Source of the DNA: Glycomyces sp. L485
GTDB lineage: Bacteria; Actinomycetota; Actinomycetes; Mycobacteriales; Micromonosporaceae
DNA: 64,000 bases
NCBI RefSeq assembly: GCF_022548875.1
Contig: NZ_JAKZEW010000010.1
Coordinates: 42,808 to 106,807 of the forward strand
Reading direction: 5' to 3'
Under the pieces are notes generated by a model. It saw only the letters and a program-made list of their open reading frames with translations. It made no database searches and was not told the origin of the DNA. Positions 26,744 through 35,237 of this stretch are shown here, one piece after another (the first letter of the stretch is position 1; every line of letters starts with the position of its first letter). The translations under genes and the position numbers were made by a program.

Positions 26744-27901
26744 ATGTCCTCACCGCAATTCAAGCGTCGCGGCAGAACCCGTGCGGTCATCGGGGCAGCG
26801 GCCCTGGCCGTCGCGGGGGCGACGGGAATCGGCCTCCACTACGGTCTCGGCGCGAACGAAGCCGCCGCCGCCACCCACGTCGTGGTCGACACCAGCGCTG
26901 AGCTCCACGAGGCGATCTCCGACGCCGCCGCCGGCGACGTCATCCGCGTCAAGGCCGGCACGTACTATCCGTCGGCCACCCTCAAGTCCAAGGCCTCCGG
27001 CACCGCGTCGAACCGGATCACATTGGAACCGTACGGGAACGGCGCCGTCATCGTGGACGGCTCGAACCTGCCCGACGGCAACTGGCTCGCCGCCATCCAC
27101 GGCTCCTACTGGCACGTACATGACATGACCTTCCAGAACTCCCCGGCACACGGCTTCGTCGTCACCTCCTCCACCGGCGGCGTCTTCGACGACCTCGTCA
27201 CCCGCTACAACGGCGACACCGGTTTCAACCTGCGCGGTGAGAACACCGTGAACAACCTGGTCGAAGGCCTCGATTCGTACGGCAACTACGACGCGAGCAA
27301 CAACGGCGAGAACGCCGACGGCATCGCCGTCAAGTTCGGCTCGGGGTCGGGCAACGTCATCCGCGGCGCGCGCCTCTACGAGAACGCCGACGACGGCCTC
27401 GACTTCTGGTCCTTCTCCTCGCCTGTGCGCGTCGAGTCCAACTGGGCCTGGGGCAACGGCTACAACCGCTGGAACGACCGGAACTGGCAGGGCGACGGCA
27501 ACGGCTTCAAGCTCGGCGGCGGCGGCGACACGGCCGCTCACGTGATCGTGAACAACGCCGCCTGGTCCAACGCCGCCAACGGGTTCACCGAGAACTCGAA
27601 CCCCGCCCAGATCCAGGTCTACAAGAACACCGCCTGGAAGAACGAGGGCTCCGGCTTCTGGTTCCAGACCGGTCACGCCCGCCTCGCCCGCAATCTCTCG
27701 GTGGACGGCGGCGTGGCGGACAAGATCGGCTCCCGAACCGTCTCGGCCGCCAACAGCTGGGACTCGGGAGTGAGCGTCCCGTCGTTCAGATCGACCGACG
27801 CGCGGCAGGCGGTCAGGGCGCGAGACGCCGACGGCTCGCTCCCGGCAGTCAACTTCCTGAGCACCGGGTCGACCGCTATCGGCTCGACCATGACCGACTA
27901 G
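26744..27901 (+). CDS. Secreted right-handed beta-helix pectate lyase-like protein (PL9-like)
   Basis: A 385-residue exported protein. The signal peptide (about 1-42, RRGRTRAVIGAAALAVAG with a later ANEAAAA) is followed by a parallel beta-helix. GDVIRVKAGTYYPS starts the coils. The PL9 signature NNGENADGIAVKFGSGSGNVIRG is near residues 183-205 (first 15 residues NNGENADGIAVKFGS), followed by ADDGLDFW and GDGNGFKLGGGG. Such enzymes cleave polygalacturonate by beta-elimination with Ca2+. Substrate specificity is inferred. A GGAAAGG ribosome site precedes the ATG. A large terminator follows. Confidence 0.88.
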   Translation: MSSPQFKRRGRTRAVIGAAALAVAGATGIGLHYGLGANEAAAATHVVVDTSAELHEAISDAAAGDVIRVKAGTYYPSATLKSKASGTASNRITLEPYGNGAVIVDGSNLPDGNWLAAIHGSYWHVHDMTFQNSPAHGFVVTSSTGGVFDDLVTRYNGDTGFNLRGENTVNNLVEGLDSYGNYDASNNGENADGIAVKFGSGSGNVIRGARLYENADDGLDFWSFSSPVRVESNWAWGNGYNRWNDRNWQGDGNGFKLGGGGDTAAHVIVNNAAWSNAANGFTENSNPAQIQVYKNTAWKNEGSGFWFQTGHARLARNLSVDGGVADKIGSRTVSAANSWDSGVSVPSFRSTDARQAVRARDADGSLPAVNFLSTGSTAIGSTMTD

Positions 27902-27965
27902 CAGACGACCCCATCGTCGACAGGGTCGTCACGGAAGGCGTTCCCGCCTTGGGCGACGCCGATTG

Positions 27966-28016
27966 AAGGACGGAGGGGCGCGGGGCCACGATGGGTTCCG
28001 CGCCCTTCCGCCCCTT
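27966..28016 (+). terminator. Long imperfect hairpin after the pectate lyase
   Basis: The arms 27966-27983 and 27998-28016 pair over about 17 bp with one bulge; the inner 8 bp (27976-27983 with 27998-28005) are perfect. It precedes the sigma factor gene. Confidence 0.65.
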
Positions 28017-28032
28017 GGAAAGTGAGGGTGCA

Positions 28033-28641
28033 ATGATTCGATTGCTAGACTCTCCGTCCCCCCGAATTCGACCCGCTGCCGGAGGCCCTCCGTTGGACGT
28101 CCCCGCCAACTTGGATCAGGACGCGTTCCGCGCCTTCTTCGAGCGGCATCACGCAGAGCTGGCGCGCTTCGCGTGGCTGCTCATCGGCGACAGCGCGGCG
28201 GCGGAGGACATTGCGGCGGACGCGATGCTCGCGGTATGGCAGCAGTGGGACCAGGCCCGCCGGGCCCGGTCCCAGATCGCATACGCGCGCGGCATCGTCG
28301 CGAATCTCGCCAAGTCCCGCATCCGCGCGGCCGTGCGCGAACGCCGCCGGAACACGCTGTTCTGGCAGCGGCCCGGCGACGCGGCCGACGGTCCCGACGC
28401 CGCCGCGGTGGTGGACGTGCGCGAGGCCCTGGCCCGGCTGCCGATGCGACGCCGCGCGTGCGTGATCCTGCGGCACTCGCTGGAACTGTCCGAACGCGAG
28501 ACCGCCGAGGCGCTCGGCGTCTCGGTCGGCACGGTCAAGAGCCAGACTTCGAAGGGCCTGGCCGACCTGCGCCGCATCCTCGGTCCCCAGGATGGATCAG
28601 CTTGGACGTCGATACAGAAGGGGCACAGCGGTGAGCGATGA
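28033..28641 (+). CDS. ECF-type RNA polymerase sigma factor
   Basis: A 202-residue protein. Sigma region 2 runs about 30-95 (FFERHHAELARFAWLLIGD, AEDIAADAMLAVWQQW). Region 4 runs about 130-185 (ALARLPMRRRACVILRHSLE, SERETAEALGVSVGTVKSQT), with a helix-turn-helix for the -35 element. The ATG at 28033 has GAGGGTGCA before it; an earlier start at 27991 falls in the terminator. It overlaps the next gene by 11 bp, the usual layout of a sigma factor with its membrane-bound regulator. Confidence 0.9.
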   Translation: MIRLLDSPSPRIRPAAGGPPLDVPANLDQDAFRAFFERHHAELARFAWLLIGDSAAAEDIAADAMLAVWQQWDQARRARSQIAYARGIVANLAKSRIRAAVRERRRNTLFWQRPGDAADGPDAAAVVDVREALARLPMRRRACVILRHSLELSERETAEALGVSVGTVKSQTSKGLADLRRILGPQDGSAWTSIQKGHSGER

Positions 28642-29386
28642 ACTGCAAGTCCGGCTCCGGGTGACCGCGGAGGAGTACGAGCCCGACCGCGACCGCATAT
28701 GGTCGCGCGTCTCCGAAGGGATGCGCGAAGCGCGGGCGCGGTCCGAACCGGCGCGCACCGGCTGGCGGATCCCGCAGCTGGCGCTCGCCACGGCCTCGGC
28801 CGCGGTCCTCGTCGGCGCGGTCGTCCTCTTCGGCCAGACCATGGGGCCCGGCCTCGTGGGCGGCCTGACTCCCGAGCCTCCCGCGGCCGGTCCCGGCACC
28901 CGGACCGCCGAGGTTTCGGAACCCACCGAGGACACTCCCTCCGAAGACGCCGAGGAGACGACGGGCGAGACCGAGCCCACTGACGAGGCGGATGTGGTCG
29001 AGGACCCCGACTGGATGTGGACGGACGGCTCGATCGACCAGGGCAGCAACGACTTCTGGACGCAGTCGAACCTGACGATGAAGAACTGGGAGCCGCTCGT
29101 CGGGCTGGCCGTGGAACTGCGGGTGGCCGAGGGCGAGGGTCTTGAGCCCACGGGCGCGTGGGTCACCGACGACAGGCTCTTCGGCGATGCCGAGGTGACG
29201 CGCGAGGACGGCTTCGTGGTGTACCGGTGGACCCTGGAGGACGGCGTGGTGCTCCCGGCCGGGGAGTACATGCTCGCGGGCCAGTTCAGCCACGAGTCCG
29301 CGCACAGCGCCTACGACGACTTCTACACGTTCACGGCCGAGACCGAATCAGGCGAGCGCGGCGAGATCACGGGCGACTTCGAATAG
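28631..29386 (+). CDS. Membrane-anchored protein coupled to the sigma factor (putative anti-sigma)
   Basis: A 251-residue protein starting at GTG 28631 within the end of the sigma gene. A 47-residue cytoplasmic part lacks an obvious HxxxCxxC zinc motif. One membrane helix (about 48-68) and a Pro/Thr/Glu-rich linker (about 75-120) lead to an extracytoplasmic domain with many Trp and Asp residues (DWMWTDGSI, KNWEPLVGLAVELRVAEG). Position and topology suggest that it restrains the sigma factor or senses envelope conditions. No direct family match was recognised. Confidence 0.75.
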   Translation: MSDELQVRLRVTAEEYEPDRDRIWSRVSEGMREARARSEPARTGWRIPQLALATASAAVLVGAVVLFGQTMGPGLVGGLTPEPPAAGPGTRTAEVSEPTEDTPSEDAEETTGETEPTDEADVVEDPDWMWTDGSIDQGSNDFWTQSNLTMKNWEPLVGLAVELRVAEGEGLEPTGAWVTDDRLFGDAEVTREDGFVVYRWTLEDGVVLPAGEYMLAGQFSHESAHSAYDDFYTFTAETESGERGEITGDFE

Positions 29387-29425
29387 CAGAGGCTCGGGAA
29401 GCAGCGTCGCTCGCCGGACCCTGCC

Positions 29426-29476
29426 CTCCAGTATGGCGTCGGCTTCCGCAGCGTAAACCGGTTGGTCCGCGCGGCT
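29426..29476 (+). pseudogene. Remnant of an HTH module, left flank of siderophore island
   Basis: The translated stretch LQYGVGFRSVNRLVRAA matches LQYGISVRSVKRLVRAA at 40870-40920 in 13 of 17 residues (38 of 51 bases). It resembles the helix-turn-helix tail of serine recombinases or similar DNA-binding proteins. No full gene surrounds it. Confidence 0.5.
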
Positions 29477-29603
29477 CGGGGCACGGGCGTGATCCGAACG
29501 CACCCCTTCCTGCATCCGATCTGGTGCTGGACTTCCCCCACACCGCCGGCCGCCTCGCCGGACCGACCCGCGCCACCGCCTTCACCGCTGCGGTCTTCGG
29601 CCG

Positions 29604-29830
29604 CTGAGCGCCGAAGACCGCGAGGCCGTCGATGAGGCGCTGAAGGTCACCGGCGCCGACGAACTCTCCGGCGGCCAGCGCCGACGCGCCTGGACCGCCA
29701 TGGCCCTCGCCCGGCAGGCCCCGCTCCTCCTGCTCGACGAGCCCACCGCCTCGAAGCGCTGCGCACTCTCAACGCCGATCGGGACACCACCGTCGTCGTG
29801 GTCCTGACGGGCCGAAGCCGCCGTCGAGTG
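29604..29830 (+). pseudogene. Broken siderophore-type ABC ATPase (FepC/FhuC-like) remnant
   Basis: An open stretch encodes PLSAEDREAVDEAL, then GADELSGGQRRRAWTAMALA and APLLLLDEPTAS. That is the signature and Walker B of iron-siderophore importer ATPases. The frame then breaks, and a neighbouring frame continues ALRTLNADRDTTVVVVL, the next family block. The Walker A half and the segment between EALKVTG and DELSGGQ are missing, so deletions as well as a frameshift have occurred. It sits 150-370 bp before the iron box, which suggests that an uptake system once accompanied the siderophore genes. Confidence 0.75.
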
Positions 29831-29981
29831 AGGATCGCGCAGCCGCGTCATCGTCGACTGGAGCCAGTCAGCATTCGATGGCGATGCGGCGCACGGTGAA
29901 GGACTCGGCGGTCAAACGTCGAGCAGCGCGGGGAGATCCGTATCGGATCAGCGGTTCGGGCATGGCCTGGTCGGTGGAAAT

Positions 29982-30000
29982 TTAGGCTAGGATAGCCTAA
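29982..30000. promoter_or_regulatory. Iron box (IdeR/DmdR-type operator) before the sbn-like operon
   Basis: TTAGGCTAGGATAGCCTAA has perfect 8-bp arms around a GGA centre and matches the actinobacterial iron-box consensus TTAGGTTAGGCTAACCTAA at 16 of 19 positions. It lies 69 bp before the sbnA-like start. Repression by the iron-loaded regulator is the expected control. Confidence 0.88.
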
Positions 30001-30068
30001 CCTTACGAAGGATTCGCGGACATCGAGCCGTCCGCGCTCCGGGCCGGATCTTGAGTCGAAGGAGCACT

Positions 30069-31097
30069 GTGACCGTCAAAGCCGCCGCCAATCTCGCCCC
30101 TCAACCCGTGTCCGGAGAATCAGTCCGCGAGTCCGTGTTCGACTGCGTCGGGAACACCCCGGTCGTCGCCCTGCGACGGCTCTTCTCCGAGCCAGGCATC
30201 GAAGTGCTCGCGAAGCTGGAGTTGATGAACCCCGGCGGGAGCATGAAGGACCGGTCGGCTCGCTACATCGTCGAAGCAGGCCTCGCCGATGGGTCCATCC
30301 GCCCGGGGAGCACTGTGGTGGAAAGCAGTTCCGGCAACTTCGGCATCGCGCTGGCGATCGCCGCCCTCATCCACGGACTGCGGCTCGTCTGCGTCATCGA
30401 TCCCAAGACGACCAGCGCCAACGTGGCTCTGCTGCGCCGTCTGGGCGCGACTGTCGAGACCGTGAGCGAGCCGGATGAAGCGGGCGGCTACCTCCACACC
30501 AGGATCCGCCGCGTCAAGGAACTGGTGGACGAGGTGCCCGGCTCGGTCTGGATCAACCAGTATGCCAACGAACGGAACTGGCAGGCCTTCTACCACGGCA
30601 TCGGAGCCGAACTGACTCAGCAGCTGATTCGGCCGCCGTCGTACCTCTTCGCGCCGGTGAGCACCACGGGCAGCATCCTCGGCTGTTCCCGCCGTCTCCG
30701 GGAGCGCTTCCCCGACATCCGTGTCATCGCTGTCGATGCGGTCGGGTCCGTCATTTTCGGCAACGCTCCCGGGCCGCGCGAGATACCGGGCATCGGCTCG
30801 AGCCGGGTGCCGGAGTTGTTGCGCTCCGAGGAGATCGACGATGTCGTCCACATCGATGACGTGGAATCCGCCGAGGCCTGCCGCGACCTGCTGTCCACGG
30901 AGGGAATCTTCGCCGGCGGATCGAGCGGCGCGGTGGTCGCGGCGATCCGGCGCCACCTTCCCACGCTGGCCCCTGGCAGCCGCGTACTGGCGATCTTCCC
31001 CGACCGAGGGGACCGCTACCTCGGCCTCGTCTACGACGACGCATGGCTGGAGCGGATGCGCTCGGTCCGCACCTCCGCAGAAACAGCAGCCCGCTGA
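30069..31097 (+). CDS. sbnA: SbnA-like PLP enzyme (N-(1-amino-1-carboxyl-2-ethyl)-glutamate synthase)
   Basis: A 342-residue cysteine-synthase-family enzyme. In staphyloferrin B synthesis SbnA joins O-phosphoserine and glutamate to give the precursor that SbnB oxidises to L-2,3-diaminopropionate. The PLP lysine is in NPGGSMKDRSA, with SSSGNFGIALA and a phosphate-binding GGSSGA at the end. GTG 30069 with AAGGAG is preferred over TTG 30051. It is the first gene after the iron box; sbnB follows after 31 bp. A CysK-like cysteine synthase is excluded by context rather than by single residues. Confidence 0.88.
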   Translation: MTVKAAANLAPQPVSGESVRESVFDCVGNTPVVALRRLFSEPGIEVLAKLELMNPGGSMKDRSARYIVEAGLADGSIRPGSTVVESSSGNFGIALAIAALIHGLRLVCVIDPKTTSANVALLRRLGATVETVSEPDEAGGYLHTRIRRVKELVDEVPGSVWINQYANERNWQAFYHGIGAELTQQLIRPPSYLFAPVSTTGSILGCSRRLRERFPDIRVIAVDAVGSVIFGNAPGPREIPGIGSSRVPELLRSEEIDDVVHIDDVESAEACRDLLSTEGIFAGGSSGAVVAAIRRHLPTLAPGSRVLAIFPDRGDRYLGLVYDDAWLERMRSVRTSAETAAR

Positions 31098-31128
31098 AAT
31101 CCCGCACCACATCAACGAAGGAGAACCC

Positions 31129-32163
31129 GTGACCGTCCCGACGCCGGAAGCCGAAGGCAAGCCCCGCATCCTCTACCTGAGCCGCAGCGACATCTCCTCG
31201 GTCGGCGGTGATCGTTCCGACCTCTACGTCCAGGCCCTGGCCGACGCCCTGGTGCTGCACGCCGAGGGCAAGACGGTCCAGCCGCTCAAGCCGTACCTGC
31301 GGGTGCACGGCAAGGAGGGGCACATCGCCGACCGCATCATCGCGATGCCCGCTCACGTGGGCGAACCGGGCATCTCCGGTCTGAAGTGGATCGGCAGCAA
31401 GCACGACAACCCGGCGCGTGCGGGCCTGGAGCGTGCCAGTGCCGTGATCGTGCTGAACGACCCCGCCACGAACTATCCGATCGCCATACTCGAAGGCAGC
31501 CTGGTCAGCGCATGGCGGACCGCCGCGGTGACCGCACTGGCCGCCCGTCACCTGGCTCGCAAGGACTTCACCGACGTCGCGCTGATCGGCTGCGGCGTGA
31601 TCGGCACCGCCCAGGTCAACGCCCTGCTGCAGCAGTTCGGCCATATCGCCACGGTTCACCTGTACGACCAGCGGCCCGAAGCCTCCGAGGCGTTCGCGTC
31701 CCGCATCGCCGCGGAGCACCCGCAGGTCACCGTGGAGGTGGCCGACAGCGCCGAGCAGGCGGTGCGCGCAGGCGACGTCATCGTCCCCTGCACCGTGACC
31801 GACCGGCCCTACATCGAGGCCGGATGGCTGAGGCCCGGGTCCTTCCTGTCCAACGTATCCATCATGGATGTCCACAAGGACGTCTTCATCGAGGCCGACA
31901 AGGTCGTCGTCGACGACTGGGAACAGAGCAACCGCGAGAAGAAGATCATCAACCAGCTGGTGCTCGAAGGCGAGTTCTCACGTGAGCAGTTGCACGCCGA
32001 GCTCGGTGAGATCCTGGCGGGATCACGCCCGGGGCGCGAGACCGACGACGAGGTCATCGTGCTCAACCCCATGGGAATGGCCGTCGAGGACATCGCCTGC
32101 GCCGCCGAGGTTTACCGGCGCGCACTCGACGAAGGCGTCGGCACCTGGCTGGACCTGTACTGA
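31129..32163 (+). CDS. sbnB: SbnB-like NAD-dependent dehydrogenase (2,3-diaminopropionate forming)
   Basis: A 344-residue member of the ornithine cyclodeaminase/mu-crystallin family. It oxidatively cleaves the SbnA product to L-2,3-diaminopropionate and 2-oxoglutarate, both building blocks of staphyloferrin B. The Rossmann motif is VALIGCGVIGTAQVNAL (about 148-164), and the family block RTAAVTALAARHLA precedes it. GTG 31129 has AAGGAG 5 bases before it. The frame extends into sbnA upstream but is not credible there. sbnC starts 3 bp downstream. Confidence 0.9.
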   Translation: MTVPTPEAEGKPRILYLSRSDISSVGGDRSDLYVQALADALVLHAEGKTVQPLKPYLRVHGKEGHIADRIIAMPAHVGEPGISGLKWIGSKHDNPARAGLERASAVIVLNDPATNYPIAILEGSLVSAWRTAAVTALAARHLARKDFTDVALIGCGVIGTAQVNALLQQFGHIATVHLYDQRPEASEAFASRIAAEHPQVTVEVADSAEQAVRAGDVIVPCTVTDRPYIEAGWLRPGSFLSNVSIMDVHKDVFIEADKVVVDDWEQSNREKKIINQLVLEGEFSREQLHAELGEILAGSRPGRETDDEVIVLNPMGMAVEDIACAAEVYRRALDEGVGTWLDLY

Positions 32164-32166
32164 GCG

Positions 32167-33969
32167 ATGCAGCCGATGACAAACCCCGATCCCACCGAAC
32201 TGGTACTGCGCGATCTCGTCGACACGCTGCTGCAGGAGAACGTGGCTGGGGTCGCGGACGCGCTGACGGTCGTGGACCAGGCCCCGGTGGCGGAAGTGGA
32301 ACTCGACGACGGCGAACTCTGGTGCGGATTGGGAACCCTGGTATTCCGCGGGCGAGTCGCCAGTGCGCTGCAACGCCATCGATTCTCCCGTGGACCGGTC
32401 TGGCAGATCGACGCCGAGAGGCGGCCACGGCCGCTCGCACCGAGCGACGTCCTGGCTGTCTTCCACGCGGAGTTCGGTGCGAGCGGCGCGAGGACAGCCG
32501 AGGTCGCCGCGGATCTCCAGACCGCGGTCGACCATGCGGCGGTAACGCTCGACGGTCATGCTGCGATCGTCGATCGCACCCCCTGCCAGGGTGGAATGCT
32601 GGCGGGGGAGCGGATCGCGGCGACCCGGAACCGGCCGTTCCATCCGACGGCGCGGGCGGCGGTGGGCTGGACGGCCGACGAACTCGAGCGGTATGGCCCC
32701 ATGCGCCAGGCATCGCTCGGCGTGGATTGGGTCGCGGTACGCCGTGATCGCCTCCGGCTCGGCAGCGGTGAAGCATCGGGCGAACTGGCTGAACTGTTGC
32801 TGGACGACAGGGAGCTCGCTGTCCTGGAAGAGGCCGCGCACCGTGCGGGCGCAGGCGGCGAAGACTTCCAGCCCGTGCCGGTCCACCCGTGGCAGGCTGA
32901 ACATGTACTGCCGAAAGAGTTCGCGCAGGAGCTGGCGGACCGCGAGGTCATACCGCTGACCCGGGGAACGGGCCGTTTCCATCCGACGTCCTCTCTGCGC
33001 ACGCTCACCGCGTCCCCGGAGTCGAGCCTGCACCTCAAGCTGCCTCTCGGTGTCGCCACACTGGGCGCCGGCCGGCTACTGCCACCGCGCTACCTCGACA
33101 ACGGAGAGCGCGCGCAGGAGTGCATGACCCGCCTGCTGCGAACCGATACCGAACTCAACGCGCTGGTACGGGTCTGTGACGAGCGGACTTGGTGCGGATG
33201 GCGAAGGCCGGGCGACGACGATGAGTTCGCCGACAGGCCCGGCCACCTCGCCGCCCAGATCCGCCGCTATCCCAAGGACCTGTTCGACGCCCCGGGTGCG
33301 CTCGTGCTCCCGATGGGGGCCCTGGCGGCGCACGAATGGGGCGTCCTCGCCCCGGCGCTCGCGGAGTCCGGCTTCAGCGGCGACGATCCGGCCGGCCTCT
33401 TCCGCATAGTCGCCGAGGCGTTCTGCGCGATGGGCCTCGGATTCCTGCGGCACGGGGTGCTGCCGGAGCTGCACGGGCAGAACGTCGTCATCGTCCTGGC
33501 CGACGGCGCGGTGCGGGAGTTCGTCCTCAGGGATCACGACACGCTCCGGCTGTGTCCGGAATGGATGAAGATCGCGGGGACCGAGGAACCCCGGTACCGC
33601 ATCAAATCCGGCGCTCCCCAGTCGCTGACGCTTTCCGATCCCAGCGCGCTGCTGGGGTATCTGCAGACACTCGGGTTCCAGGTCAACTTGTACGGCATCG
33701 CCGACGCCCTCGCCCGGCACTACGGAATCGACGAGCGGATCCTGTGGTCCGAACTTCGCGCGAGCCTGCATACCTGCTTGAACAGGCTCCAGTTGCCCGA
33801 ACACGTCGCCACGCTCGTCGACGAGCGGGTACTGCGCGCAGCGGAGTGGCCCAGCAGGCAGGTCCTCGGCCCCCTGCTCCGCCAAGGCCGCTCTTCGGGC
33901 GTCAGCATGCCGGCCGGCATCGGGCACGTGCCGAACCCGTTGGCCGGAACCACCGCCGAGGTGATGTAA
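32167..33969 (+). CDS. sbnC: NRPS-independent siderophore (NIS) synthetase, SbnC position
   Basis: A 600-residue IucA/IucC-family ligase that activates a carboxylate with ATP and forms an amide. The conserved blocks are NRPFHPTARAAVGW (ATP site), PVHPWQ, the TSSLRTLTAS loop, then in the FhuF-like C-terminal part LPELHGQN and FVLRDHDT. By synteny it is SbnC, which adds 2-oxoglutarate to complete staphyloferrin B. Where the other two paralogues have Lys after HPT(x), this one has Arg (HPTAR), possibly linked to its different acceptor. An ATG at 32176 is an alternative start. Confidence 0.9.
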   Translation: MQPMTNPDPTELVLRDLVDTLLQENVAGVADALTVVDQAPVAEVELDDGELWCGLGTLVFRGRVASALQRHRFSRGPVWQIDAERRPRPLAPSDVLAVFHAEFGASGARTAEVAADLQTAVDHAAVTLDGHAAIVDRTPCQGGMLAGERIAATRNRPFHPTARAAVGWTADELERYGPMRQASLGVDWVAVRRDRLRLGSGEASGELAELLLDDRELAVLEEAAHRAGAGGEDFQPVPVHPWQAEHVLPKEFAQELADREVIPLTRGTGRFHPTSSLRTLTASPESSLHLKLPLGVATLGAGRLLPPRYLDNGERAQECMTRLLRTDTELNALVRVCDERTWCGWRRPGDDDEFADRPGHLAAQIRRYPKDLFDAPGALVLPMGALAAHEWGVLAPALAESGFSGDDPAGLFRIVAEAFCAMGLGFLRHGVLPELHGQNVVIVLADGAVREFVLRDHDTLRLCPEWMKIAGTEEPRYRIKSGAPQSLTLSDPSALLGYLQTLGFQVNLYGIADALARHYGIDERILWSELRASLHTCLNRLQLPEHVATLVDERVLRAAEWPSRQVLGPLLRQGRSSGVSMPAGIGHVPNPLAGTTAEVM

Positions 33970-35228
33970 TGCCGCGCACGACAGTGGCGCCGCGGGCCAC
34001 CGACCGGCTGGCGTTCCCGATCCTGTGGTTCGGTCAGTTCGCCGCCGTCGCAGGGCTCACCGTCGTGGTTCCACTGCTGCCGTTCTACCTCGCCGGCTTG
34101 GGCCTGCCGGATTACGAGGTTGCCTGGTGGACAGCGGTATCGCTCGCCGCGCCCGCAATCGCCCAGCTGGTGACCGCACCGCTGTGGGGCATGGTCGGCG
34201 ACCGATACGGCCACAAGGCCATGGTGGTCAGGGCTCACGCGGGCCTCGCCGTGGCAGTCGGCCTGATGGCGTTGGCCGACACGCCGGGCGAGTTCCTCGC
34301 CTGCCGACTCGTGCAGGGCGCTTGCGGCGGGGTCGTAGGGGCCACCGCGACCTATGCGAGCACCCTGGCCGCGCCGAATCGACGAGGGCGCGCCCTGGGG
34401 AGCCTCTTCGGGGCGACCAGCGCCGGATCACTGCTCGGTCCCCTGGCCGGCAGCCTGCTGGTCGGCCGGTTCGGATTCGGCGCTCTGTTCGGCAGCGTGG
34501 CCGCATTGCTGCTCGTGGCCGCTCTCCTGGCCCTGTCCACGCTGCCCCGCCGCACAAGCAGGCGAACAAGACCATTCGAAGCCTACGGACAACTCAGGCT
34601 TCGCAAGGTGATCGGCCAGATCGTGTCCGATCCCCGCAGCCGCGCCCTGGTCCTGGCCGGAATGCTGGGGCAAGCGTCCGTCTTCTCCCTGGTCGTCGTC
34701 TTCGCGCCGCAAGTGGAAGGCATCACGACGTCGATGTCCTCGGCGATCGTCTGGGTCGGTGCGCTCCAAGCGATCACCTGGGCCGCCGCCCTGGTCGGCG
34801 GCCCGTGGTGGGGCAGGCGCAACGACCGCAGGGCGGCGTGGACGAGCTTTGCGATCGCGGCCGCAGCCTGCGCGCTGGCGGTCGCCCTGCAAGGGCTGCC
34901 GACTTCGCCGGAATTCCTGGTGCCGCTTCGGATCGTGCAGGGATTCAGCTTCGCCGCGCTCGCGCAGTCGGTGATGCATGTCGTCTGCCACGTCGCTCCT
35001 GAACAGGCCTGCGGAGCAGCTCTCGGCACCACCAATGGCCTGCTCGATGTAGGCCAGGTCTGGGGCCCGCTGTTGGGAGCCCTCGCAGTCGGACTGCTGC
35101 CGCCTTCCCTGACCTTCGCCGCCATCGGCGTACTGCTGCTCACGGCCGCGGGCCTCGCCGCGCTCGGCACATCCCGGCGGCAGACCCATTCGTCCCCGGG
35201 CGGATTCAGCCGTCCGAGTCTTGTCTGA
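33969..35228 (+). CDS. sbnD: MFS exporter, SbnD position
   Basis: A 419-residue 12-helix major-facilitator transporter. MFS motif A is GMVGDRYGHKAMVVRAH between helices 2 and 3 (about 78-94), with a shorter echo in the second half (GPWWGRRNDRRAAW). The ATG shares one base with the sbnC stop. SbnD exports staphyloferrin B in Staphylococcus; the same role is inferred here. Its place between the first and second NIS synthetase genes is exactly that of sbnD. Confidence 0.9.
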   Translation: MPRTTVAPRATDRLAFPILWFGQFAAVAGLTVVVPLLPFYLAGLGLPDYEVAWWTAVSLAAPAIAQLVTAPLWGMVGDRYGHKAMVVRAHAGLAVAVGLMALADTPGEFLACRLVQGACGGVVGATATYASTLAAPNRRGRALGSLFGATSAGSLLGPLAGSLLVGRFGFGALFGSVAALLLVAALLALSTLPRRTSRRTRPFEAYGQLRLRKVIGQIVSDPRSRALVLAGMLGQASVFSLVVVFAPQVEGITTSMSSAIVWVGALQAITWAAALVGGPWWGRRNDRRAAWTSFAIAAAACALAVALQGLPTSPEFLVPLRIVQGFSFAALAQSVMHVVCHVAPEQACGAALGTTNGLLDVGQVWGPLLGALAVGLLPPSLTFAAIGVLLLTAAGLAALGTSRRQTHSSPGGFSRPSLV

Positions 35229-35237
35229 GGTGAAACC

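Noticed and set aside
30051..30068. TTG start for the sbnA-like gene
   Set aside because: GTG at 30069 has an AAGGAG ribosome site, and the extra six residues are not family-like.
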